In this document: positions 28,386-37,122 of the stretch, one piece after another
Numbering within the stretch: position 1 is the first letter of the stretch
Layout of the letters: every line of letters begins with the position of its first letter
NCBI GenBank assembly: GCA_045123575.1
Contig: JBGVKG010000052.1
Location: forward strand, 1-64,000
Source: SVEL01 sp045123575
GTDB lineage: Bacteria > Bacillota > Clostridia > Lachnospirales > Lachnospiraceae
Length of the DNA: 64,000 bases
Direction: 5' to 3'
Translations under genes and position numbers: made by a program
The notes under the pieces: generated by a model
What the model saw: the letters and a program-made list of their open reading frames with translations, nothing else
Database searches by the model: none
Told to the model about the DNA's origin: nothing

Positions 28386-28562
28386 CTAAGCAGATACGTC
28401 AATATTTCCACCTATATGTGGATTAACTGATGATTCTAATATCTTCTGCACACCTTCACCCATAGTTTCCATATTTTCAAGTGACTTGTCTAGCATAGCC
28501 ATTCCGAACTGTGTCTGTACATCTGCCATGCTCATCGCTGTTGATAATGCTGCAATATCCAT
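28386..28562 (-). CDS. YjfB-family small protein
   Basis: A 58-codon ORF with GGAGGGACAAAT directly before the ATG. The protein begins MDIAALSTAMSMADVQTQFG, continues with an amphipathic helix and ends HIGGNIDVSA, which is the pattern of the YjfB family, annotated as putative motility proteins. It ends about 40 bases before the 149-codon gene. Its presence hints at a flagellated host, but no flagellar genes are in the window. Confidence 0.82.
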   Translation of the reverse strand: MDIAALSTAMSMADVQTQFGMAMLDKSLENMETMGEGVQKILESSVNPHIGGNIDVSA

Positions 28563-28574
28563 ATTTGTCCCTCC

Positions 28575-29510
28575 TTAAAGTATGAAATCATACATTATAA
28601 TGTAAACTAGGCATAATCCAATGCCCAACACCAAGTATCCATCAAAGAACTTTCCTTCTCCTTCATCATAAGATGTTCTTACATCTTTTCTAAAAATCAT
28701 CTTTACACTTTCTATACCGCGATTTGTCTTACATACATATCTAAATAAGAAAAATGCTACAAGTCCACCAACTGCCGCCATAACTGCCAATACACCTATA
28801 ACCACCACATATGCAAATAACTGAACTTCTGGGCTTACTGGTTCTGTCACAGTTCCTTCCACTGCAGTCATATTAGCCGTAAGATGTGTCATCACCACGC
28901 TGTTTCCATTTATTACAAAATGAGCTATCGTAGATGGGATTATACTTCCTGTTGCATAAGTAAGCAATGCAAATATTATACCTATAATAAATGCATACGA
29001 AAACTGATTAACATTCATATGGATAAGTCCAAATAAGAACGCACTTAATATCATAGCCATAAGCGGATTTCTCTTCTTGTATCCATTAAATATCAGCCCT
29101 CTAAATATAAACTCCTCCACCACTGCTGGCACCAATGCGATAAGTATAAGGTTCAGCCACATTGGATTGTTTGTAACTACTGCTAGCAATGTATCATCTA
29201 CGCTATTTTCCACAAAGAATGAAGAAAACATATTTATAAGAGATACCAGTGGAATCAAGCAAAATGCCATAAATACAGATATCAACCCTGTCCCTATAGA
29301 TACCTTAGATAAACCATAACTTTCTACATCCTGCGGTCTTAAAAAAATAACATACATAAGTGAAGGCAGTAACAATATTATCTCTGGCAATACAAGAACC
29401 AAATTAAATGAAAGTAATCCATCAGGCAGCAATGATACTGAATGAATCAATATAATATACACCAGTACCGTTGTTGTAAATAAAACATTTGCCTTGGTAG
29501 CGTTTTTCAT
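28575..29510 (-). CDS. CPBP-family intramembrane glutamic protease
   Basis: About 311 residues and roughly eight hydrophobic segments. The CPBP (Abi) signatures VEEFIFRGLIFNG (glutamate pair plus arginine) and FLFGLIHMNVNQF (histidine), and later a third motif (TIAHFVINGNS), are complete. Such proteases cleave membrane proteins and in some bacteria give bacteriocin self-immunity. The start at 29510 (MKNATKAN) has GAGGTG six bases upstream; the in-frame ATG at 29525 overlaps the RidA stop. It is probably co-transcribed with ridA. Confidence 0.88.
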   Translation of the reverse strand: MKNATKANVLFTTTVLVYIILIHSVSLLPDGLLSFNLVLVLPEIILLLPSLMYVIFLRPQDVESYGLSKVSIGTGLISVFMAFCLIPLVSLINMFSSFFVENSVDDTLLAVVTNNPMWLNLILIALVPAVVEEFIFRGLIFNGYKKRNPLMAMILSAFLFGLIHMNVNQFSYAFIIGIIFALLTYATGSIIPSTIAHFVINGNSVVMTHLTANMTAVEGTVTEPVSPEVQLFAYVVVIGVLAVMAAVGGLVAFFLFRYVCKTNRGIESVKMIFRKDVRTSYDEGEGKFFDGYLVLGIGLCLVYIIMYDFIL

Positions 29511-29524
29511 ATAAACACCTCGCA

Positions 29525-29902
29525 TTAATTCTTTAATCCAATAGCCTCAATCTCTATAAGAACATCCTTTGGAAGTCTTGCCACCTCTACACATGAACGT
29601 GCTGGACAGTCTTTTGTAAAGAACTCAGAATATATTGCATTAATCTTTGCGAAATCATCCATATTCTTAATAAATACTGTAGTCTTTATAACATTCTCTG
29701 GGCTAACTCCTGCCTCGCCTAAGAGTGCTACAAGATTACCTATAGCCTGCTTAGCCTGAGCCTCTATGCCATCTGGTATCTCGCCTGTAGCAGGTACTAC
29801 AGGTATAACTCCTGATGTAAATACCATATTGCCTACTTCGATTGCCTGTGAGTATGGTCCAATAGCTGCTGGTGCCTTATCTGTACTAATTATTTTTTTC
29901 AT
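29525..29902 (-). CDS. ridA: RidA family protein (reactive enamine/imine deaminase)
   Basis: 125 residues, full length. KAPAAIGPYSQAIEVGNMVF at the N-terminus, and the terminal block CPARSCVEVARLPKDVLIEI with the substrate-binding arginine and glutamate, identify RidA. It hydrolyses reactive 2-aminoacrylate released by PLP enzymes. GGAGG precedes the ATG. Confidence 0.95.
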   Translation of the reverse strand: MKKIISTDKAPAAIGPYSQAIEVGNMVFTSGVIPVVPATGEIPDGIEAQAKQAIGNLVALLGEAGVSPENVIKTTVFIKNMDDFAKINAIYSEFFTKDCPARSCVEVARLPKDVLIEIEAIGLKN

Positions 29903-29956
29903 TTCCTATTCCTCCTAAGATTGTTTTATTTCATCTGATATTAAATATAATCTACT

Positions 29957-30790
29957 TTATAATAAACGAATACTCTTCTCGCCTATCTCTATAGCTCTCG
30001 CCTTATAAAGCTTTCCTACTGCACGTTTAAATGCAGCCTTACTCATGCCAAATTCTCTCTCTATAACAGCCGGATCTGCCTTATCGTTAAATGGTAATAC
30101 ACCATCAAACTGCTCTATAACCTTGATGATATGCTCAGCATCTTCTTCCATCTGCATATACGCTTTCTTCATAGGGCTTAGGTTAATCTTGCCATCTTCT
30201 CTTATAGATGTAATTCTAGCAGTAATCTCATCTCCTATCGATAGCTGACCATGAACCTCCTTACTAGGTATAAGTCCCTGATACTTTCCATCAATAGCCA
30301 CAAACGCTCCAAACTTGTCACTGATATCATATACGATACCAGTTACCTCTTGGTCTACTTCGTATCCTTCTCCAACAGGAAGATACTTGTATACACTCAT
30401 AGTTGCTGCCAGTCTGTTACTCTTATCTATATACAAGGCAAACATATACGAGTGTCCCTTGCGAACTCTAGTTGTCTGCTCCTTAAATGATAAGAACAAA
30501 TCCTTCTCCAATCCCCAATCAAGGAACGCACCTATAGATGTTACATCATTTACAGTAAGCTTCGCCGCCTGACCTAATGTAATGTATGGCTTGTTCACAG
30601 TAGATATAAGTCTGTCCTTAGAATCTCTATAGACAAATACCTCTATACCATCTCCGACCTTCGCTCCTTCAGGTAGCTGCTTAATAGGAAGTAATACCCT
30701 GTCTTCATTATTTACGCCATCACTTAAATATGCTCCGAAATCAGTAAATTTCACTATCTTAAGTGTCTGGATTTTTCCTAATTCTATCAT
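29957..30790 (-). CDS. CvfB-like S1 RNA-binding domain protein
   Basis: 277 residues. Tandem OB/S1-type segments (VKFTDFGAYLSDG, NDVTSIGAFLDWGLEKDLFL, GIVYDISDKFGAFVAIDGKYQ, TARITSIREDGKINLSP) are followed by a winged-helix end (MSKAAFKRAVGKLYKARAI). This is the arrangement of CvfB/YitL, an RNA-binding regulator described in staphylococci. It is monocistronic or the first gene before ridA. Confidence 0.9.
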   Translation of the reverse strand: MIELGKIQTLKIVKFTDFGAYLSDGVNNEDRVLLPIKQLPEGAKVGDGIEVFVYRDSKDRLISTVNKPYITLGQAAKLTVNDVTSIGAFLDWGLEKDLFLSFKEQTTRVRKGHSYMFALYIDKSNRLAATMSVYKYLPVGEGYEVDQEVTGIVYDISDKFGAFVAIDGKYQGLIPSKEVHGQLSIGDEITARITSIREDGKINLSPMKKAYMQMEEDAEHIIKVIEQFDGVLPFNDKADPAVIEREFGMSKAAFKRAVGKLYKARAIEIGEKSIRLL

Positions 30791-30852
30791 GTCTGTCCGT
30801 CCTCTCTTTTACATATCTTTTTTAGATTATACCTATTTTAAATATAGCAAAT

Positions 30853-31584
30853 CTACTTATAAATGTCAAACTGCACTGTGGCGTATACGTTGCCCTCTGC
30901 ATTGTTTAAAGCCACCCAAATATGAGACTTTTCATCTGACTCAGATACGGTATATACAACTGGATAAAATGTATCTCCAAGAACTGCAGACCTCTTATAT
31001 TCTGCACGGATACGCTCAACCATATAACCTTCTGGTATATACTCTGCTGCACAACCTACATATTTACCATTATTTACGTGTCCATTAGTATCTATAAAGT
31101 TCTTTAGCACAGGAACTGTCATCTGTTCAACACCTTCTAATTCCTGTGGAATCTTTATCTTTCTATCAAGATACTCCATATCTAGCTTCTCATCCATATC
31201 ATATAAATTTATAATATCCTCTGTCAGCTTAACAGGTCGGCCTGTTGTTAAATCCGTAAACACCCAAAGAGTATTCGCCTCAACAACATGCTCTCCCTTC
31301 GAATCTAATATCATAAAGTTTCTGTGTCCGTATGCACCCACAAAGTCATATGGCCATGTACAAACAGTTATCTCTTCTTCCTCCAGCAGTTGTCTTTTTA
31401 CCTCTATCTGCCACGAATTCAATACCCATGCCTTCTTCTCCTGCTTGTAGAAATCTACACCACAACCAACAGAATTGCTATGGAACATAGTGCAATCCTG
31501 TAAGAAATTAACTATAGCCTCTGGACGCACTACTCTATTTGCGTTTATCTCACTGTATCTTACCTTCGTCTTAAATGTGTACAT
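30853..31584 (-). CDS. Acyl-ACP thioesterase
   Basis: 243 residues forming a double hot-dog fold of the FatA/FatB type. Landmarks are RYSEINANRVVRPEAIVNFL at the N-terminus, WPYDFVGAYGHRNFMI, and the second-half motif FIDTNGHVNNGKYV with catalytic Asn and His. It releases free fatty acids from acyl carrier protein. GGAGAG lies before the ATG. Confidence 0.9.
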   Translation of the reverse strand: MYTFKTKVRYSEINANRVVRPEAIVNFLQDCTMFHSNSVGCGVDFYKQEKKAWVLNSWQIEVKRQLLEEEEITVCTWPYDFVGAYGHRNFMILDSKGEHVVEANTLWVFTDLTTGRPVKLTEDIINLYDMDEKLDMEYLDRKIKIPQELEGVEQMTVPVLKNFIDTNGHVNNGKYVGCAAEYIPEGYMVERIRAEYKRSAVLGDTFYPVVYTVSESDEKSHIWVALNNAEGNVYATVQFDIYK

Positions 31585-31600
31585 AATACTCTCCTTTTAT

Positions 31601-33583
31601 CTAAAATCCCCGCTCTGCCAACTCATTTAACTCCATCTCTGTTTCAAGCATTCTCTCTAACAAAGTTTCCTGATTATGTTCTTCAGCGTCCAATTCGTTC
31701 TGCAGTTCCATAAGTTTTGGATAATTTGAAGCAATCTCCGGATTCATAAGCTGCATTTTCAAATCGGCAATCTTTGCTTCACTATCCTCTATCTGCTTCT
31801 CATACTTTTCCATCTGCTTAACGAGGCGTGACTTAATCTTTCCTGGATTATAGTAAGTCTTTTTGTCAAATACATCCGACAATGTAGGTGCGCCACTTGT
31901 AGCCGGCTCATCATTGCCACCTTTGTTAGTCATTACACCATTTGTTCCTATAAGCCCTGCTGCCATCTTCTCTTTTTCTAACAAATATTCATCATATGTA
32001 CAGTTATACTGCTTCACTTCATCCTTAGTAAAATCTAAAATATGTGTAGCTACCTGCTTTATAAAGTATCTATCATGGGATACGAATAAAACAGTTCCTG
32101 GAAAATCTGCAAGCATCTGCTCCAAAGCCTGTTTACCTACAATGTCCATATGATTAGTAGGCTCATCTAAAATAAGTAAATTTGGCTTTGTCTGAAAAAT
32201 CTTACAAAGTGATAAACGAACCTTCTCACCACCTGAGAGTTGCCCCATCTTCTTCATTACATCTTCACCAGAGAACAAGAATCCACCTAAAGCACCTCTG
32301 ACCTCTTCTCTTACAAGCGTAGGATATTCCTCCCAGAAATTATCCAAAATAGTCTGTTCTGGATCTGCATCATCTAATACCGCTTTCTGCTGGTCAAAGT
32401 ATCCCCATTCCACATTATTACCTATAGTAAACGAGCCTCCCAAGGCATCAATTGCTCCTACCAAAGTCTTTAGCAATGTAGATTTTCCTTTTCCGTTTTC
32501 ACCGATAATAGCCATTTTATTGCCCTTTTGCAAAAGAAATGTAGCTTCACTCAAAACAGAATCATAACCGATTGCTAAATTCTTAGCATTTATTACATTA
32601 GTATAGCTCTCCATTCTAGGACTAAACATGGCTTTAAATGCTCTAGTATCAAAACGTCTTGGTTTCTCTATCTTAACCATATGTTCTATTGCCATCTGCT
32701 TAGAACGAGCCGCAGCCACCTTAGTAGGCGTATTCTTCCACTTCTCAATCCATTCAGTCAATCTGGCGATTTCTTTTTGTTGCTCCTCATAGTCCTTTTC
32801 CTGCTTAATGAGATTTTCCTCCTTAAGCTTCATAAAAGTACTATAATTACCTGGATATCTCTTGATTCCATGATACTCAATCTCATAAGTTACATCAGTG
32901 ATTTTGTCTAAGAACATTCTATCATGGGATACAATTACCACCGCTTTATCATATGTTTTAAGATAATTTTCAAGCCATTCAATAGTCGGTAAATCCAAGT
33001 GGTTAGTAGGCTCATCTAAAAGCATAATATCTGGGCGGCTAAGAAGAAGCTTAATAAATGCAACCTTAGTTTGCTGTCCACCAGAAAAGGTTCCAATAGG
33101 TCGCTCCAAATCTTCCAAAGCAAAACCAAACTTCTGAAACATAACCTCTATATCTCGCTTCCAGGAATATCCTCCAAGTGCCTCCATTTTTTTCTGGAGC
33201 TCAGAATATTCCCCTAATAGGCTTCTACTTTCCACATCATCCTTAAGTAATTCTTCAACCTCAGCCATACGCTTTTCACATTCAAATACTGGATTAAATA
33301 CTTTCTTTATCTCATCAAATACAGACACTTCTCCATCTGTAAAACTAATCTGTCTAAGATATCCTATCTCCTGTTTACCAGCAGTAATAATTCCACATTC
33401 CTCATCACTATCTAGATTGTCCATAGTAATATCTCCTGCGATAAGCTTTAAAAGAGTTGTCTTGCCACAACCATTTCTACCTACTACGGCAATTTTTTCT
33501 TTATCATGAATTTCAAAATTAACATCTTCTAAGATAGTATCAGCTGCGTAACGAACTATTGCATGCTTTATCTGATATCTCAT
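31601..33583 (-). CDS. ABC-F family ATPase (second copy, YdiF/EttA-like group)
   Basis: About 660 residues. Cassette one has GRNGCGKTTLLKLI, FSGGQQTKVAF and LDEPTNHLD; cassette two has GENGKGKSTLLKTL, LSGGEKVRLSL and LDEPTNHMD. The interdomain linker is long and charged, and a coiled-coil C-terminal tail is present. It differs clearly from the ABC-F gene at 4.3 kb. The start at 33583 (MRYQIKHAIVRYAADTIL) is family-like and follows GGTGGG; an extended in-frame start at 33652 would run through the tRNA terminator and is rejected. Only about 28 bases separate that terminator from the start. Confidence 0.9.
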   Translation of the reverse strand: MRYQIKHAIVRYAADTILEDVNFEIHDKEKIAVVGRNGCGKTTLLKLIAGDITMDNLDSDEECGIITAGKQEIGYLRQISFTDGEVSVFDEIKKVFNPVFECEKRMAEVEELLKDDVESRSLLGEYSELQKKMEALGGYSWKRDIEVMFQKFGFALEDLERPIGTFSGGQQTKVAFIKLLLSRPDIMLLDEPTNHLDLPTIEWLENYLKTYDKAVVIVSHDRMFLDKITDVTYEIEYHGIKRYPGNYSTFMKLKEENLIKQEKDYEEQQKEIARLTEWIEKWKNTPTKVAAARSKQMAIEHMVKIEKPRRFDTRAFKAMFSPRMESYTNVINAKNLAIGYDSVLSEATFLLQKGNKMAIIGENGKGKSTLLKTLVGAIDALGGSFTIGNNVEWGYFDQQKAVLDDADPEQTILDNFWEEYPTLVREEVRGALGGFLFSGEDVMKKMGQLSGGEKVRLSLCKIFQTKPNLLILDEPTNHMDIVGKQALEQMLADFPGTVLFVSHDRYFIKQVATHILDFTKDEVKQYNCTYDEYLLEKEKMAAGLIGTNGVMTNKGGNDEPATSGAPTLSDVFDKKTYYNPGKIKSRLVKQMEKYEKQIEDSEAKIADLKMQLMNPEIASNYPKLMELQNELDAEEHNQETLLERMLETEMELNELAERGF

Positions 33584-33611
33584 ATACCCACCGTACCTTT
33601 CTATATTGCAA

Positions 33612-33641
33612 AAAAGCTCTTGGAATCTTCCAAGAGCTTTT
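33612..33641 (-). terminator. Terminator between tRNA-Gln and the ABC-F gene
   Basis: Perfect 14-bp stem AAAAGCTCTTGGAA / TTCCAAGAGCTTTT with a very short loop, followed on the minus strand by a U-tract (TTTTTTGC). It starts two bases after the tRNA 3' end. Confidence 0.9.
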
Positions 33642-33643
33642 AA

Positions 33644-33716
33644 CTGGCCCACAAGGATTCGAACCTTGAGAATGCTGGAGTCAGAGTCCAGTGCCTTACC
33701 ATTTGGCGATGGGCCA
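33644..33716 (-). tRNA. tRNA-Gln (anticodon CTG)
   Basis: Read on the minus strand: acceptor stem TGGCCCA/TGGGCCA, D-arm GCCAAATGGTAAGGC, anticodon stem CTGGA/TCCAG around the loop CTCTGAC (anticodon CTG), T-arm CAAGGTTCGAATCCTTG, discriminator G. CCA is not encoded. The sequence resembles clostridial tRNA-Gln. Confidence 0.95.
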
Positions 33717-33736
33717 ATGTCTTAACGACAAGGAGC

Positions 33737-33765
33737 ATTATACTATGCACATTCAAAAAATGCAA
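33737..33765 (-). promoter_or_regulatory. Promoter of tRNA-Gln
   Basis: On the minus strand TTGCAT (33765-33760) and a perfect TATAAT (33742-33737) are separated by 17 bases, about 21 bases before the tRNA 5' end. Confidence 0.8.
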
Positions 33766-33773
33766 GTACTTTT

Positions 33774-34598
33774 TTAATTTTTTTCTGCAATTTCTATAAG
33801 ACCATAAAGTAACAGATCTGGCTCATAGTTAAAAGCACTCTCAATACCACTGCTTATAAGCTCAGTATTGCCTCCTGTGATAACAACAGTGCACTCTGTT
33901 CCAAGTGTATCATTTATCTTTCTTATCATACCATCTACCATCAATGCATGACCATATACTATGCCACTATTAATACAATCTTGGGATGTATTACCTATAA
34001 TTGATTGTGGCTTTTCTACGGTATATGACTTTAACTTGGAAGCATTTTTAAGAAGTGACTCCGCACCTGTCATAAGACCTGGCGCTATAACTCCACCTAA
34101 GAATCTTCCATTTTCATCTATAACATTACATGTAGTAGCTGTACCTAAGTCAAATACTATGATAGGAAGCTTATCGCTATACTTCTTAATAGCTGCTACT
34201 GTATCTGCCATACGGTCTGCTCCCAGCGTCTCTGCCGAATATAAACTTAGGTCGAGACCACAGTTTTCCTTATCCACCATGATAACCTTATCTGTAAGCC
34301 TGTCAGTTATCCACTCCAACACCTGCTCATCCTCTGCTACTACGCAAGATACAACAGCCTTTTCAAAAAGCTTTTTACCAGGCACATAATACTTGCCACA
34401 TAGTTGTGCAGATATGACATTACACCACTGATCAAGCAACAGTTCTCTGATGCCCTTTGGTCTATTGTTGAGCATCTTGAATGCATCTGCCTGCAACTGT
34501 TCCTCATCCGTCTTGAAACGTTTCACTATTTGCTTTTTTCCCATATCAACTGCGGCAAACGTTATAGTTGTGTTGCCAGCATCTACTATTAATATCAT
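33774..34598 (-). CDS. coaX: Type III pantothenate kinase
   Basis: 274 residues, full length. It phosphorylates pantothenate, the first step of coenzyme A synthesis. The phosphate-binding loop LIVDAGNTTITFA, the segment LGADRMADTVAA, FDLGTATTCNVID and GGVIAPGLMTG are CoaX hallmarks of the ASKHA fold. It lies about 37 bases downstream of coaBC, so steps one to three of the pathway are grouped. AGGAG precedes the ATG. Confidence 0.97.
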   Translation of the reverse strand: MILIVDAGNTTITFAAVDMGKKQIVKRFKTDEEQLQADAFKMLNNRPKGIRELLLDQWCNVISAQLCGKYYVPGKKLFEKAVVSCVVAEDEQVLEWITDRLTDKVIMVDKENCGLDLSLYSAETLGADRMADTVAAIKKYSDKLPIIVFDLGTATTCNVIDENGRFLGGVIAPGLMTGAESLLKNASKLKSYTVEKPQSIIGNTSQDCINSGIVYGHALMVDGMIRKINDTLGTECTVVITGGNTELISSGIESAFNYEPDLLLYGLIEIAEKN

Positions 34599-34634
34599 AT
34601 AGTGACTCCTGTTTAATAAATCTTTGTGTAAACC

Positions 34635-35831
34635 TTATTGCTCCATAGCTAAGATATGGTCAAGGATAGCCTCCGCCACCTGTTCCTTTGTCATCTTTTC
34701 CAATTCCTTCACATTATCCTTAGTGATAAGAGTTACCACATTGGTATCTACACCAAAGCCTGCACCCTCCACATTAAGATTGTTGGCTACTATCATATCA
34801 GCGTTCTTCTTAGCCAATTTCGTCTTAGAGTTCTCAATCAGATTTTCTGTCTCCATAGAGAATCCGCATACTATCTGACCATTCCCCTTATGTTCTCCAA
34901 TATATTTAAGTATATCTTCTGTTCTCTTTAGGCGAATACTCATATCATCATCAGACTTCTTTAGCTTATGGTCTGCTGTATCTACAGGTGTATAATCTGC
35001 CACCGCTGCAGCCTTGATGATAATATCCTGCTCGTCCATACGCTCTTTCACTGCATTAAACATATCTGCTGCACTAATTATATTCACTACATTTACCGTA
35101 GCATCAGCCTTTACTCTCACTGGTCCAGATACCAGTGTCACGTCCGCTCCACGACGGGCTGCTGCATTAGCTATGGCATACCCCATCTTGCCAGACGAAT
35201 GATTGGTGATATATCTAACAGGGTCAATTGACTCCACTGTAGGACCTGCTGTAACAAGCACCTTCTTACCAGCAAGGTCCTGTACAGGTGCAAGTACCTT
35301 CTCTATAGCTTCTATAAGTATATCTTCTGATGGTAGTTTTCCTGCACCTACATCACCACAAGCCAGTCTGCCTGTATCTGGCTCGATTATTCTATATCCA
35401 TACTCCTCTAGACGACTCATATTGTCCCTAAAGATTTTATTGTTATACATGTTTGTATTCATAGCTGGCGACACAAGTATAGGACAAGTACACGCCATAA
35501 TAGTTGTAGTCAGCATATCATCTGCTATACCACAGGCTATCTTGCCTATTACATTGGCTGTTGCTGGTGCTATAAGCGCCACATCCGCCGCTTTAGCTAT
35601 AGACACATGCTCTACATTGAACTCAAAGTTTCTATCAAATGTATCAACGAGACACTTATGATTAGTCAATGTCTCAAAGGTTATAGGATTAATGAAATTT
35701 GTAGCATTCTTGGTCATAATAACATGGACATCTGCACCTTTTTTCACAAGGGCACTTGCCACATTTGCCATCTTATATGCCGCTATAGAGCCTGTCACTC
35801 CTAATAATATTGTCTTTCCCTGCAAATTCAT
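34635..35831 (-). CDS. coaBC: Bifunctional phosphopantothenoylcysteine decarboxylase / phosphopantothenate-cysteine ligase
   Basis: 398 residues. The N-terminal CoaC flavoprotein half has GVTGSIAAYKMANVASAL and the PAMNTNMYNN substrate clamp. The C-terminal CoaB half has KVLVTAGPTVESIDPVR, FITNHSSGKMGYAIA-like YITNHSSGKMG and KLKKSDDD. Together they convert phosphopantothenate to phosphopantetheine. GGAGGAG lies upstream, and coaX follows. Confidence 0.97.
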   Translation of the reverse strand: MNLQGKTILLGVTGSIAAYKMANVASALVKKGADVHVIMTKNATNFINPITFETLTNHKCLVDTFDRNFEFNVEHVSIAKAADVALIAPATANVIGKIACGIADDMLTTTIMACTCPILVSPAMNTNMYNNKIFRDNMSRLEEYGYRIIEPDTGRLACGDVGAGKLPSEDILIEAIEKVLAPVQDLAGKKVLVTAGPTVESIDPVRYITNHSSGKMGYAIANAAARRGADVTLVSGPVRVKADATVNVVNIISAADMFNAVKERMDEQDIIIKAAAVADYTPVDTADHKLKKSDDDMSIRLKRTEDILKYIGEHKGNGQIVCGFSMETENLIENSKTKLAKKNADMIVANNLNVEGAGFGVDTNVVTLITKDNVKELEKMTKEQVAEAILDHILAMEQ

Positions 35832-35981
35832 ATCGCTATCTCCTCCTAGATGAGAGCATATGCTAACTCCTCATCCCCTGCCTTATGACAGTTTCAACTA
35901 AATTAGGTACATTTTAATACAATAAATATTGTAGTGCAAGTTTTTTTATTATAAAGCCTTGATTTTCGAATTGCTTTTCCA

Positions 35982-36010
35982 TTGTCTGTCACTCCCTCAT
36001 ATGCTATTAT
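35982..36010 (+). promoter_or_regulatory. Promoter of the DUF4375-like gene
   Basis: TTGTCT (35982-35987) and TATTAT (36005-36010) with a 17-base spacer, about 65 bases upstream of the start codon. The rest of the 244-base gap from coaBC is A/T-rich and featureless. Confidence 0.65.
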
Positions 36011-36075
36011 AGATGTATATTTTCGTATTATTTCATCCCTTTATTTTAAAGAGTTCACAAGTCAGGAGGATTACT

Positions 36076-37011
36076 ATGGGCATAAATATAGACAATTTTA
36101 TAAAAGATATAAGTGACATAAAACAGCGATATACCGACACTCAAAAATTAAGTGTCTTACAAAAGGATTTATACACATTTTCAAAAAAGTATTGTAAGGT
36201 ATATGCAGTAAGTGACTATCTGCTTAATATCGGTGAGGAACATATAGCCAATGGTGATTATGAAGCTGGCATAAGTTACATAAAAGCTGTCGATAAACAC
36301 TTTAAATATGTTGGAAACGAAACTACCTTATATCTAAGAATGGCTGAACATTATATAGAGAACGAGGATATTAGCAAAGGAAGCAAGTATCTGGTAAAAC
36401 TATGCACCGATACTGTTGACAATTATGAAGAATCCATAGCTTTCAATGAATTAACTCATGTATGGAATAAATATAAGCACCTAGTAATTGGAAAAGTTCC
36501 TAAATCAATTTCCATTAATTCTTCTGCGACACCATTACCCCCAGAAGAATGTACTGCTTCAATCAATGATATATTTTCATTAGAACAAGATAATATCTTA
36601 AGCGAACTATTTTCACATCTTATGGAATTATGCGGAAATGGGGAATATATGAACAATCTTAATCAATGGGAATCCGTCGTATTCTATACCCTTGAACTAT
36701 GCACCGAAGTTAATTCTGGTGGATTCGATAGCTACCTATACTACTACGTTAACCATTTCCAAAAAGCTATTGATGCACTCAAAGCCATAGATGCACAGAC
36801 AATGATATCACTTACAGAAGATATAGTGAATAAATTCCCATGCAAGAAGCTTCCAAAATCTACGGATAGTATTCAAAATGCGCTAGATACTATGGGAGAA
36901 AGGGGCATAGATTTTGAGACAGAAGATGACATTTTCTACGAAACTGGTGAGAAGGAGCTACTGAATAGATTGCTTTTATATGCAGTAGAAAATAGGGAGT
37001 ATTTTAGATAA
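36076..37011 (+). CDS. DUF4375-like (DMP19-type) protein with helical N-terminal half
   Basis: 311 residues. The N-terminal 120 residues look like helical, TPR-like repeats (ANGDYEAGISYIKAVDKHFK). The C-terminal part contains WESVVFYTLELCTEVNSGGF followed by DSYLYYY, close to the EVNNGGF-x-QY pattern of DUF4375. That family includes a DNA-mimic protein, but acidity here is moderate and no such role can be claimed. The ATG at 36076 has AGGAGG seven bases upstream; an in-frame ATG at 36013 overlaps the promoter. It is monocistronic. Confidence 0.75.
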   Translation: MGINIDNFIKDISDIKQRYTDTQKLSVLQKDLYTFSKKYCKVYAVSDYLLNIGEEHIANGDYEAGISYIKAVDKHFKYVGNETTLYLRMAEHYIENEDISKGSKYLVKLCTDTVDNYEESIAFNELTHVWNKYKHLVIGKVPKSISINSSATPLPPEECTASINDIFSLEQDNILSELFSHLMELCGNGEYMNNLNQWESVVFYTLELCTEVNSGGFDSYLYYYVNHFQKAIDALKAIDAQTMISLTEDIVNKFPCKKLPKSTDSIQNALDTMGERGIDFETEDDIFYETGEKELLNRLLLYAVENREYFR

Positions 37012-37048
37012 TGAACATAGCCAAAACAATTTTTTCCTAACTAATCAA

Positions 37049-37081
37049 AAAAGCTTTCAAGAGTTCTCTCGAAAGCTTTTT
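37049..37081. terminator. Bidirectional terminator between DUF4375-like gene and AAA ATPase
   Basis: 10-bp stem AAAAGCTTTC / GAAAGCTTTT, extended by GAG/CTC inside, between two convergent genes with A/T tracts on both sides. Confidence 0.82.
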
Positions 37082-37122
37082 AGGTAAAACACTTTATCAA
37101 CGTAATACTAATTACATTACAA

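Noticed and set aside
33584..33652. Extended N-terminus of the second ABC-F gene
   Set aside because: It would translate the tRNA terminator and reach the end of the tRNA; the start at 33583 fits the family.
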